Below are positions 1-7,671 of a stretch of 18,277 nt of DNA, in pieces. The DNA is from an uncultured Planctomycetaceae bacterium (GTDB taxonomy: Bacteria > Planctomycetota > Planctomycetia > Pirellulales > Pirellulaceae), in contig CAIYOB010001113.1 in the NCBI GenBank assembly GCA_903927685.1, positions 1 to 18,277 of the forward strand. The letters run 5' to 3'. The notes below the pieces were generated by a model. The model was not told the DNA's origin. It saw only the letters and a list, made by a program, of their open reading frames with translations, and did not search any database. The translations under genes were made by a program, and so were the position numbers. Each line of letters opens with the position of its first letter. Position 1 is the first letter of the stretch.

Positions 1-203
1 AGCCGGCGCCGACCAACCCGTGTGGTTCGACGAGCCCAAGTTCTTCATGGACCACGACGGCGTCAGCCTCGGCAAGCCCGGCACCCCTGGCCGAATCGAT
101 CTCGCCCTGTACGCCAGCTTCACCGTCCGCCACGGACAGCCCGTGCTCTGGTACCCCGACCGAAAGTTCTTCCTGCTCGGCCGCATCATCGGCAACGAGT
201 GGT
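1..203 (+). repeat. Direct repeat, copy A (sialidase-like C-terminus)
   Basis: Bases 1-203 match 4391-4593 in the same orientation with nine differences and no gaps by eye, about 95% identity. The repeat may extend left of the window. Eight of the nine differences are silent; the other changes Ile to Leu. Similarity stops abruptly just before the stop codons. Confidence 0.9.
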
Positions 204-223
204 TTCCGCCCGTTGCAGAATGA
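1..223 (+). CDS. Sialidase/BNR-repeat family protein, C-terminal fragment
   Basis: Only the last 73 residues are in the window; the frame is open from base 2 and stops at 221-223. The residues include VWFDEPKFFMDHDGV and VLWYPDRKFFLLG, which I associate from memory with the C-terminal end of planctomycete sialidase-like (BNR, six-bladed propeller) proteins. The second copy at 4115-4613 supports this, because there the same end is preceded by an Asp-box. Such proteins are usually secreted and hydrolyse or bind glycan ends, but no catalytic residue lies in this fragment. The stop is 36 nt before the glucanase start, so the two could share a transcript. Codon choice is GC-rich, as in the neighbours. 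The C-terminal end is certainly coding; the family name is less certain. Confidence 0.75.
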   Translation, partial: AGADQPVWFDEPKFFMDHDGVSLGKPGTPGRIDLALYASFTVRHGQPVLWYPDRKFFLLGRIIGNEWFPPVAE

Positions 224-259
224 GCAGGAACCAGGATCACCGTTCACAGGAGTCTCGCT

Positions 260-3200
260 ATGCGTTCGCTCCGCCAGTCCGTTTGGTGGTCGCTCGTCCG
301 GTTTCTCGATCTCGGGTCCTGCCTGTCGGCCCGCTGGAAGTCCCGGCGGGACGCCGCCCGGCCGCGGCAGCCAGGCGCCCGGCGCCGCAGGCCCGCGCGC
401 GCCGGCCGATTGGGCCCGCGGCGCCTGGTGCTCGAGACGCTCGAACCCCAACTCCTGATGGCGGCGGTGGCTTACCAGGCCTATGGGATCGACTTCAGTC
501 CCTACATCGCCGCCGGCGAAGACCCGCGGAACGGGCCCGGGCAGGTCACCGAGAGCGAGCTGCGTCAGCGTCTGACCGCGGTGGGGCCCTATACGCGGTG
601 GATCCGGACGTTCGGCTGCACGGGCGATCTGCAGCCGGCCGGCCGGATCATCCACGAACTGGGCAAGAAGGCGGCCATCGAGGCCTGGATCGGCCCCAAC
701 GCCACCGCCAATCAGGCCGAAATCGATGCCGTTGTCGCCCAGGCGATCCAAGGTCACGCGGACCTGGTCATCGTCGGCAGCGAAGTCCTGCTCCGCAACG
801 ATGTCCCTTCCGCAACCTTGGTCGGATACATCAACCAAGTCAAATCGCGACTGGCCGCGGCCAAGGTCTCCGTTCCCGTCACAACGGCCGACGTGTACAG
901 TCAACTGCTCGCCCATCCGGACGTGGTTCAGGCCGTCGATGCCGTGATGGCCCATTATTATCCATTTTGGGAAGAGCAATCCGTCGAGACGGCCATCGCG
1001 ATCCTGCACCGGCAGCATCAGCAGCTGAAAGCCGCGGTCGGCTCGAAAGAGATCCTCGTTGGCGAAACCGGCTGGCCGTCCGCCGGCGAGACGTTGGGCG
1101 CCGCGGTCCCGTCCGCCGAAAACGCGGCCTACTACTTCGAGAACTTTGTGTCCTGGGCACGCAGCACGAACGTTCCGTATTTCTACTTCGAGGCGATCAA
1201 TGAACCCTGGAAAACCGCGGAAGGAACGCTCGGCACCAACTGGGGAATCTTCGACGCCGCCCTGAATCTCAAGCCCGGCATGGAGCGGGTCTTCCGTGGC
1301 GAGACCTACCCGGACAACTGGACCGCCGTTCCCGGACCGCCGATCTATGACTTTGCCGCGATGCCGGCCACGCTCACGACCAACCTCAGCCGGTTCCTGA
1401 TCGCCGGCGTCACGCCCCACGCCGACGACGTGGTCAAACTGAACGGCAGTCCGATCCCCGCGGGGTCGAAAGACACCGGCGGCGTGTTCGCTTTCACCGT
1501 GCCGTTGAGCCCCGGCACCAACGCCCTGACCCTGACCATGGAATCCGCCACCGGCACGCTGCTGAGCACGGCGACCAAGACGGTGAGCGCCGATTCCGCC
1601 CTGTCGACCGCGGGGCGGCGCCTGCTGTACGTCGACGTTGTCCCGGGCGAAACGGCAGCGCTGCCCTCGTTGGACGGTACCGTCGTCATCGACCCGGACC
1701 GGAACATCGTGCTCGGCCTGATCCCCGGCCAGCACGTCCGCGGGATTTCGCCGGACGGCGCGGAGGTCTATTTCGAGGACAACACGGTGTTCAGTACCGC
1801 CAGCCACCAACAGCTCCGCACGTTGCCGTTCAGCCAGTCCATCCCGCTCTCGGGCTTCGTCGTCGACCCGACCGGCCGGCGGCTGTATTCACGCAACGAA
1901 GTCGTGGACGTTCGCACGAACGTGCTCGAGCCCGTGAGACTGCCCGTCGACCTGACCACGGGCAATGCCTGGGAGGGGGCCTCCATTCCGGGAGGCGCGA
2001 CGAGTTCGCCGGACGGAGCGATGCTGTACGCCAACCGGCCCACGGTCCGCATCGACACCACCACGTTCGCCCAGACCTCGACCGGCGTCTCGGGAACGTC
2101 CTACTATACGAGCGATCTGGCCGTCACTCCCGACAATACCCGGTTGGTCATTTCCGGTTACTACAGCGTGGCCGTGTACGATCTCAACTCCACGCCGCCC
2201 TATTCCCTGGTCAAGAGCTATCCGACGGGCGACTTCGGCGGCGAAATCGGCTTCCTCGGCGGCACGTCCCTGATGGTCGTCGGCAGCTCGGGCAACCCGC
2301 AGAACCTCGGTGGCGGCGTGTTTCTGATCGACCTCAACGCCCAGACGGTCGTCGACAGTTTTCCCCTGCCGCTGGCGGATAACCTGGTCACATCCGGCAC
2401 GGACAACAAGATCTTCGTGTCGGCCGGCGATACAGACTCGCTGTCCGGAAAACGGCTGGGCGTCGACGAGCTGGTGGTCGGGGCCGACGGCGAGCTGACG
2501 CGCACGAAGACGATTTTCCTGGGGGTCAACCAGTTCACGAGGTCCGGCGGCAGACCGATCACGGACCAAATTCGCCGCATCGTCGAGAAACCGGCTGCGG
2601 CGTTCACGTCGCCGGGCGACCAGGCCAGCGCCGAAGGGGCGGCAATCACGCTGGCGATCGTCGCGCCGGACGGGAACACCTTCAGCGCCACGAATCTGCC
2701 CGCGGGCTTGACGATCGCTTCCGACACGGGCGTGATCTCGGGCGTGATCGGCGGCCAGGCGGCGGGGACCTACGACGTGATCCTCGTCGCCACCGATCCC
2801 GCGGCCAACTATGGAAACGGCGCCAGCACCCAGGTCCAATTCCGGTGGACGGTCAGCGACACGACGATGCCGACGATTGGGGACTTGGCGATGTCGCTGG
2901 TGGCAAACCACGCCCGGTCCTTGCCAGCCGCCGAATTCGCCCGGGTCTTTGCGGATGCGGACGGGGACAATCTGGCCAAGCTCCAGGTCGTCAGCCTGCC
3001 CGCCAACGGGACCCTGACGCTGGCCGGAGCGGCTGTGGCGGGTCAGCAGGAGATCCTCGCGGCGCAACTGGCGAACCTGGCCTATACGCCCGACAGCGGC
3101 TACTACGGGCCGGACAGCTTTACGTGGACGGCTTCGGACGGAACCTGGTCTGCGGGGCCGGCCAGGTTCGACATCACCGTCATCTCCAGCCCCTGGCAAA

Positions 3201-3598
3201 ACTCGCACGACGCGTGCGACGTGTCTGGCGAGGGCGACGTGACGGCGCTGGACGTTCTGCTCGTGATCAATCGTCTGAATGCCCACGGTTCCGGCTGGCT
3301 GCCCATTCCGCCGTCGGGCCTCGAAGCGCCGCCGCCGTTTGTGGACGTGGACGGCGACGGGTCCGTAATGCCCGTGGACGCCCTGCTGGTCATCAACCAC
3401 ATCAACCGCCGCAGTTCGGCGGCGTCCGTGCTGCGGCCGGAAGGCGAGGCCGTTGCTGCGCTGGACGCTTGGGCAAACGTCCTGGCGGACATCGCCCGCG
3501 GCCGGACCGTCCTGAGCGTCAAGCGGGCGGCGGATGTGGATGCCTACGGCAGCCTGGTCGACCAGGTTCTTACGGGATTTGCCGAGGAGGTGATCTGA
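260..3598 (+). CDS. Secreted GH17-type beta-1,3-glucanase with Ig-like, propeller and dockerin modules
   Basis: This 1112-residue protein begins at an ATG with AGGAG at 247-251. A very basic N-terminus ends in ETLEPQLLMA (residues 59-68), a LEPR-XLL-type motif found at the front of planctomycete surface proteins. Residues about 72-346 resemble glycoside hydrolase family 17: VGSE gives a likely acid/base Glu175, and LVGETGWPSAG gives nucleophile Glu269 within the family signature. Residues about 362-448 look Ig-like, about 455-770 form a WD/YVTN-like propeller, about 778-867 a putative Ig (He_PIG) domain, and about 870-970 a cadherin-like domain. Two dockerin calcium loops follow at 987-998 and 1029-1040. 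GH17 enzymes cut beta-1,3-glucans such as laminarin; that substrate is inferred here. The protein probably acts at or outside the cell surface. The hydrolase call is strong and the propeller call moderate. Confidence 0.88.
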   Translation: MRSLRQSVWWSLVRFLDLGSCLSARWKSRRDAARPRQPGARRRRPARAGRLGPRRLVLETLEPQLLMAAVAYQAYGIDFSPYIAAGEDPRNGPGQVTESELRQRLTAVGPYTRWIRTFGCTGDLQPAGRIIHELGKKAAIEAWIGPNATANQAEIDAVVAQAIQGHADLVIVGSEVLLRNDVPSATLVGYINQVKSRLAAAKVSVPVTTADVYSQLLAHPDVVQAVDAVMAHYYPFWEEQSVETAIAILHRQHQQLKAAVGSKEILVGETGWPSAGETLGAAVPSAENAAYYFENFVSWARSTNVPYFYFEAINEPWKTAEGTLGTNWGIFDAALNLKPGMERVFRGETYPDNWTAVPGPPIYDFAAMPATLTTNLSRFLIAGVTPHADDVVKLNGSPIPAGSKDTGGVFAFTVPLSPGTNALTLTMESATGTLLSTATKTVSADSALSTAGRRLLYVDVVPGETAALPSLDGTVVIDPDRNIVLGLIPGQHVRGISPDGAEVYFEDNTVFSTASHQQLRTLPFSQSIPLSGFVVDPTGRRLYSRNEVVDVRTNVLEPVRLPVDLTTGNAWEGASIPGGATSSPDGAMLYANRPTVRIDTTTFAQTSTGVSGTSYYTSDLAVTPDNTRLVISGYYSVAVYDLNSTPPYSLVKSYPTGDFGGEIGFLGGTSLMVVGSSGNPQNLGGGVFLIDLNAQTVVDSFPLPLADNLVTSGTDNKIFVSAGDTDSLSGKRLGVDELVVGADGELTRTKTIFLGVNQFTRSGGRPITDQIRRIVEKPAAAFTSPGDQASAEGAAITLAIVAPDGNTFSATNLPAGLTIASDTGVISGVIGGQAAGTYDVILVATDPAANYGNGASTQVQFRWTVSDTTMPTIGDLAMSLVANHARSLPAAEFARVFADADGDNLAKLQVVSLPANGTLTLAGAAVAGQQEILAAQLANLAYTPDSGYYGPDSFTWTASDGTWSAGPARFDITVISSPWQNSHDACDVSGEGDVTALDVLLVINRLNAHGSGWLPIPPSGLEAPPPFVDVDGDGSVMPVDALLVINHINRRSSAASVLRPEGEAVAALDAWANVLADIARGRTVLSVKRAADVDAYGSLVDQVLTGFAEEVI

Positions 3599-3730
3599 CT
3601 GGATGTGATCCGAGCCTGTGATCTGAGCCTGTTCCACGCAGAGGGCGACGACGGTAGAATTTGCTGTCATTGGTAGGGCAAGCCGCCTTGCCGGCGAGGG
3701 CGGATCCACGAATGTTCCTCGCTGGCCGCC
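3599..3730. other. Short intergenic stretch with a small hairpin
   Basis: Two near-identical 13-base copies of GTGATCYGAGCCT stand in tandem at about 3605-3630. GGCAAG at 3677-3682 pairs with CTTGCC at 3687-3692 around a four-base loop. No T-run follows, so this is at most a weak terminator for the glucanase gene. Nothing else is recognisable. Confidence 0.4.
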
Positions 3731-4114
3731 ATGTCGGAATCGGACACGTATACGGAGTACGTGCTGGACCGGCGGCTCGCCTGCCGCCAGCTCGGCATGA
3801 ACCTGACGCAGCGCATCCTGACGCGCAAGGTCGGCGAAATCTATCGCGGGACGCAGGCCCGCTACTACGGCCGGAAGATCCTCTCGCCGTACTTCGAACG
3901 CGACTAGATCCGCGGGATCGCCACCGACAAGCTTCCCAGCAGCCGCTTTGCGGACGAGGACTACGCGCTGCAGTTCGCCCGGTTGCTGGGCCGTGCGGCC
4001 GCCTCCAATCTGATCGTAGGCCGTGTCGACAAGGCGTGAAACGTCGTGTTCGACGACGGCGACGAAGTCGTCATCGAGCAAAATGGCCTCCCGGTCGAGA
4101 TCCTGTTGCCGCTT
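3731..4114 (+). pseudogene. Decayed ORF of unknown function, two in-frame stops
   Basis: From an ATG at 3731 one frame reads as a convincing protein (starting MSESDTYTEYVLDRRLACRQ) but is broken by TAG at 3905-3907 and TGA at 4037-4039. Both look like single-base changes, for example TAC to TAG in FERD(Y)IRG and GGA to TGA in VDKA(G)NVVF. Reading across the stops gives about 128 residues up to VVIEQNGLPVEIL, after which the sequence changes character and runs into a sialidase-like remnant in the same frame. I do not recognise the family. No Shine-Dalgarno motif precedes the ATG, and the frame is open upstream only from 3677, so this may be an internal piece of a longer lost gene. The right boundary (about 4105-4140) is approximate. 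Confidence 0.6.
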
Positions 4115-4613
4115 CACCTCGTACCATTCGGCCCCGCGGCCAGTTCGTACTGGAGCGTGAGCAGCGACAGCGGCCAGACGTGGACCCAACCGCGGAGACT
4201 GTTGCGCAGGGACTGAGCCGTTGCTGCATCCGCTTTCGCCGTGCCCAATGTACGACGTGGGCGGCAACGCGGCCGGCAGCGGACGCTACGCGCTGGTCAT
4301 CCACAACCACGACGGCCACTACCGGAACTACGGCCCCACCGATACCAGCTCCCATCGCCGCCCGGTCTATCTCGTGCCCGGCCATTTTCGAGCCGGCGCC
4401 GACCAGCCCGTGTGGTTCGACGAGCCCAAGTTCTTCATGGACCACGACGGCGTCAGCCTCGGCAAGCCAGGCACCCCAGGCCGGCTCGATCTCGCGCTCT
4501 ACGCCAGCTTCACCGTCCGCCACGGACAGCCCGTGCTCTGGTACCCCGATCGAAAGTTCTTCCTGCTGGGCCGCATCATCGGCAACGAGTGGCTGGCTCC
4601 GGCGACAAGATGA
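4115..4613 (+). pseudogene. Truncated, frameshifted second copy of the sialidase-like gene
   Basis: The first part reads YWSVSSDSGQTWTQPRRLL (from about 4148), which contains a BNR/Asp-box (S-x-D-x-G-x-T-W) and stops at TGA 4214-4216. The continuation, LLHPLSPCPMYDVGG and onward, is in the next frame from about 4209 to the stop at 4611-4613. A five-base loss between short GGGAC repeats at about 4209-4213 would explain the shift. The last 203 bases are the direct repeat shared with 1-203. The 5' part of the gene is missing and replaced by the unrelated remnant upstream. The frame 4221-4613 could in principle be translated from TTG as 130 residues, but no ribosome binding site supports this. 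The call as a broken sialidase-like gene is fairly firm. Confidence 0.75.
4391..4593 (+). repeat. Direct repeat, copy B (sialidase-like C-terminus)
   Basis: This is the partner of bases 1-203, in the same orientation and 4390 bp away, with nine substitutions by eye. The pair brackets the glucanase gene, so recombination between them would delete 4390 bp. Confidence 0.9.
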
Positions 4614-4740
4614 ACAGCACCCGTGAAGAACGCCCCCGTCTTCACGTTTTGCTCGAGCCGCTGCCACGTGTGGGCCGCTCTTGACGTCGCTGTTAGGTTC
4701 GTTGCCACGAGGGGACAATGCTGTCGGTCCGTCAGGCCAA

Positions 4741-4789
4741 GGTTCGTCAAGAGTCAAGAGTTGAGCCCGGATGCGGGCTTCGTCGAACC
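4741..4789. other. Nested stem-loop in the 4614-4879 intergenic region
   Basis: AGCCCG at 4764-4769 pairs with CGGGCT at 4774-4779 around GATG. Outside it, GGTTCG at 4741-4746 pairs with CGAACC at 4784-4789. The left flank holds a tandem GTCAAGA pair. No T-run follows. It could be a transcript end or a fold in the leader of the gene at 4880. The rest of 4614-4879 shows no gene or clear promoter. Confidence 0.35.
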
Positions 4790-4879
4790 GCTGGACTCTG
4801 CTGCGGCGGACGAAGCGGTCGGTCCGCTTGTGGAGTTATTCTTCTCGTCACAAGGGGCAGAATGTGGTAAGCTGGGGCC

Positions 4880-5820
4880 ATGCCTGAAGCGCAGAACACA
4901 GACCGCTCCGAGCGCGACGACCGGCCCGGGAAGGCCCGCACCTGGTGGCACCCGCTGTTGGCGCGGCTCTTGGATTTCGAGTTGGCAACGGGCTACGCGG
5001 TGTGGGACGAGGTGCTGGTCGGCAAGTTGCCGTTGCGGGTCGATATCCTGCTGATTCGTCGCGAGGCGGCCACCTGTCCGAGGCCGGCCGACGCGATCTG
5101 TCGGTGCTGGTGCCGCTCTTGAATCGCTTCACGCTGATTGAATTCAAGGGTCCCACCGACACGCTGGAATCGGGGGACTTGGCACAATTGGTGGGCTGCG
5201 CCTTCCTGTGGCACAGCCAGCAGGCGGAGCGCGTCCCGCAGGAGGACATTTCACTGATCGTCCTGGCGCCGAGCGTGAACGAAGCGGTCCGCGCCGATTT
5301 GCGTTGCTTGGGCTGGCAGATCAGCGAGCGCGAGGCGGGCGTGCATCGCATCACCGGCGGTCCGTTCACGATGTGGCTGATTGAAACGGACGTGATGGCG
5401 GAACTTGGACAGCCGGTGTTCTCGCTGGTGAGCCGAGTTTTCCTGAAAGAGCACGAGCGTATAATAGAACAACTGACGCGAACGGGCCACGGAATGCTGC
5501 TGTGCTACACGCTGCAGCAGATTGAGCAGTTTCGCAGTTTGGGTGAGGAGTTTGCGATGCAGCACGCGGACACGGAGTACATGGGCGAGTTGGAGGAAGA
5601 ACTGCAGACGGCAGTATTGGAGTCGATTCCCGTCGAAAGGCGATTGCGGGGACTGCCCGCAGAGGAGCGATTGCGGGGGCTGTCATCGGAAGAGGTACTG
5701 CGGCGTTTCACCCCCACGGAAGTCTTGGGGCGATTCACGCCCGAGGAGCTTGCGGGCGGGCTAAGCGATGAGCAGGCCGAGCGACTTCGAGAATTGCTCG
5801 CACAGAAGAAGGTCAAGTGA
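4880..5820 (+). pseudogene. PD-(D/E)XK nuclease-like protein gene with a -1 frameshift
   Basis: The 5' part (4880-5065) starts MPEAQNTDRSERD and reaches VDILLIRRE. The 3' part (from 5065 to the stop at 5818-5820) begins GGHLSEAGRRDLSVLV and contains LIEFKGPTD. Joined, they give about 314 residues with the Asp...Glu-x-Lys pattern of a PD-(D/E)XK nuclease core (VDILL and EFK), as in Rpn-like or transposon-associated families. The shift is explained by loss of one G from a GGG run at 5065-5066 (GAG-GGC-GGC read as GAG-GCG-GCC). No slippery heptamer is visible, so mutation or sequencing error is likelier than programmed frameshifting. The C-terminus carries nine-residue Leu/Glu repeats. The 3' frame extends upstream to 4945 by chance. 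The upstream ribosome site is weak (GGGG before the ATG). Confidence 0.7.
5638..5772 (+). repeat. Five nine-residue (27-bp) repeats in the nuclease-like gene
   Basis: The translated units are RRLRGLPAE, ERLRGLSSE, EVLRRFTPT, EVLGRFTPE and ELAGGLSDE, each exactly 27 bp. The pattern resembles short helical tails seen in large paralogous nuclease-like families of planctomycetes and cyanobacteria (from memory). The DNA has diverged more than the residue pattern, so this is an old array. Confidence 0.75.
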
Positions 5821-6168
5821 CAGTCGGCCAACGATCGAAGCTGCCGTCAAGTGGCTATCCGCACATGCCCGTCTTCGACAGTGAGCGGCCTGTCGACGAA
5901 CAGAAGGGACATTTTAACGGGACAGAAGCACCATCGTGACTTGCCTGTTGGCTCGGAAGTACAGGCAATCCAAGTGTCAAGCTGGGCGGGCCCGGCGGCA
6001 GACACGATTGACAGGATGACCGTGGCGAATTCTGTCGAATATGTTCATCCTGCCCGATCCGGCGACTGGGCCGCGGCAGCTATCTCCTAGATGCCTCGGG
6101 GCCCCGGTGCTCCTGTCCGGCCTCCCGTTCGTTGACGCCTGGATTCGCTGGCGCCGAGCGGCAGCGGG

Positions 6169-6177
6169 TGCTACAAT
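6169..6177 (+). promoter_or_regulatory. Possible extended -10 promoter for the two-component operon
   Basis: TG-C-TACAAT at 6169-6177 matches an extended -10 box (TGnTATAAT with one change) about 60 nt before the preferred kinase start. No -35 box is present at 16-18 nt; the TTGACG at 6132-6137 is too far away. This is a motif match only. Confidence 0.35.
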
Positions 6178-6226
6178 GGGCTTGGGTTTCGGACTGACAG
6201 ACCGCGAGCCGTGGACCGACTCGCCT

Positions 6227-6230
6227 GGAG
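6227..6230 (+). promoter_or_regulatory. Shine-Dalgarno site that favours the GTG start at 6238
   Basis: GGAG lies seven bases before GTG 6238. The earlier in-frame GTG at 6211 has no comparable site. Starting at 6238 also puts the membrane segment close to the N-terminus, as usual for this protein type. Confidence 0.55.
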
Positions 6231-6237
6231 ATCGCCC

Positions 6238-7671
6238 GTGCGTTGGCCGCTGAGATACCAGATTCTGCTGCCGATGGCCTGCGTCATGCTCGCCGTCGTC
6301 GTCGTTGTCAGTTGTGTCGACGCCTGGCTCGCGGGGCGCCGCGCCCACGAGCGGATTGAAACCCAGTTGCAGGAGATCGGCCGCACGCTGGCCGGGGCAT
6401 CCTTTCCCTTGACCGACAACGTGCTGAAGCAGATGCGCGGCCTGTCCGGGGCCGAGTTCGTGGTCGCCGATCGGGCGGGAGCGGTCGTGGCCGCCAGCCT
6501 GGATCGGGTCTCCACCCGCCAGCTTCCCGAGCCGGCGGCTCCCGGCGCGGGGGCGCCGCTGGCACTGCAGCGGCGGATCCCCATCGCGGGCCAGTCGTAT
6601 CTGCACTCGCAACTCGAACTCAGCCGTCCCTTCCGCGGCGGCGATCCGGACGTCCTGCACGTGCTGTATCCGGAACGGCGCTATCGCCAGGCGTGGCGCG
6701 ACGCCGTCGTGCCGCCCGTGGCCAGCGGCCTGGCCGCGCTGGTCACCGTGGTCTTGATCAGCAGCATGATCGCCGCGCGGGTAACTCAGCCCCTGCACCG
6801 GCTGTCGGAGCAAGTGGCCGGGATCGCGCGCGGCGATTTCGCACCACTGCCGATCCCGCCGCGGAACGACGAGCTGCGAGATCTGGCGCTGGCTATCAAT
6901 CGGACCGCGGACATGCTGACCCGCTATGAACAGCAAGTGCGACGGCACGAGCAACTCCGCACCCTCGGCCGACTGGGCGGCGGGATCGCGCATCAGCTGC
7001 GGAACGCGGTGACCGGGTGCCGGCTGGCCTTGGAACTGCACGGGCGGGAATGCGGCCAGGCGGCGGACGAGGGACTGGCCGTCGCACGCCAGCAACTGGA
7101 CGTGATGGAGGAGTACCTGCAGCGGTTCCTGTCGCTGGGCAGACAGGACTCGCGTCCGCCCGCGCCGTTGGACCTGGCCGACGTGATCGAACGTTCGTTA
7201 CACCTGGTGCGGCCCAAGGCCCGGCACCTGGGTGTCGCGCTGCAGTGGTCGCGGCCGGCCGCTCCGGCGCCGCTGGCCGGTGACGCCGATCAGCTGGCTC
7301 AAGCCGTCGTCAATCTGTTGTTGAACGGCGTCGAGGCGGCGGCCGAGTCCGCCGCCAGGCACCCGGGCGGGGCCGCCGCGCCCCGGGTGCTGGTCTCGCT
7401 CGCGGCAGACGGAGTTGCCGGGAAGCTCCGGCTGGAGATCCTGGATACGGGCGCCGGGCCCGCCGAGCAGGTGCGCGAGCAGATGTACGAACCGCTGGTG
7501 TCCGCCAAGCCGGACGGCGTCGGGCTGGGATTGTCCCTCGCCCGGGAAGTCGTCGAGCAGCACGGCGGCACGCTGGATTGGCAGCGGCGCGCCGATCTGA
7601 CATGCTTTAGCGTTGAACTGCCCGGACAGGAAGTGGAGAAGTCGCATGTCGAGACTGCTGGTCGTGGATGA
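6238..7671 (+). CDS. Membrane sensor histidine kinase (NtrB/ZraS-like)
   Basis: The protein is 477 residues from GTG 6238 (486 from the alternative GTG 6211). It has a membrane segment near residues 7-30, an extracytoplasmic sensor of about 125 residues, a second segment near 158-181 and a HAMP linker to about 235. The H-box GIAHQLRN carries the phospho-acceptor His252. The ATPase part has N-box VVNLLLNGVEA, G1 LDTGAGP and G2 GVGLGLSLA. It should autophosphorylate on signal and pass the phosphate to the regulator encoded next. Its stop overlaps that gene's start by 26 nt, which indicates translational coupling and a cognate pair. The sensed signal is not evident; the sensor is rich in Arg, Ala and Pro and matches no domain I recognise. 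All key kinase motifs are present, so it looks functional. Confidence 0.9.
   Translation: MRWPLRYQILLPMACVMLAVVVVVSCVDAWLAGRRAHERIETQLQEIGRTLAGASFPLTDNVLKQMRGLSGAEFVVADRAGAVVAASLDRVSTRQLPEPAAPGAGAPLALQRRIPIAGQSYLHSQLELSRPFRGGDPDVLHVLYPERRYRQAWRDAVVPPVASGLAALVTVVLISSMIAARVTQPLHRLSEQVAGIARGDFAPLPIPPRNDELRDLALAINRTADMLTRYEQQVRRHEQLRTLGRLGGGIAHQLRNAVTGCRLALELHGRECGQAADEGLAVARQQLDVMEEYLQRFLSLGRQDSRPPAPLDLADVIERSLHLVRPKARHLGVALQWSRPAAPAPLAGDADQLAQAVVNLLLNGVEAAAESAARHPGGAAAPRVLVSLAADGVAGKLRLEILDTGAGPAEQVREQMYEPLVSAKPDGVGLGLSLAREVVEQHGGTLDWQRRADLTCFSVELPGQEVEKSHVETAGRG

Larger units (their letters stand above)
5821..6237. other. Intergenic region with two small inverted repeats, no gene seen
   Basis: TTGCCTGT at 5941-5948 pairs with ACAGGCAA at 5961-5968. 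CAGGATGA at 6012-6019 pairs with TCATCCTG at 6045-6052. The second resembles the ACAGGATGA-type debris common between genes. No open frame here has protein-like composition. A promoter-like box precedes the kinase gene at its right end. Confidence 0.45.

Noticed and set aside
22..1203. A 393-residue plus-strand frame overlapping the sialidase fragment and the glucanase start
   Set aside because: It is very Arg/Pro-rich and is read in the wrong frame across two real coding regions.
1889..4267. A 792-residue minus-strand frame opposite the glucanase gene and pseudogene
   Set aside because: It has shadow-type composition (Arg, Asp, Val, Gly), crosses from a gene into a pseudogene, and shows no motif.
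3661..4626. A 321-residue open frame across the pseudogene region
   Set aside because: Its sequence is Arg/Ala/Pro-rich shadow. The frames that show real protein similarity are the interrupted ones.
5020..5122. Programmed -1 frameshifting in the nuclease-like gene
   Set aside because: No X-XXY-YYZ slippery heptamer or downstream pseudoknot is evident. A single lost G is the simpler explanation.
6132..6177. TTGACG with TACAAT as a sigma-70 promoter
   Set aside because: The spacing is 34 nt, about twice what is needed. Only the extended -10 box was kept, with low confidence.
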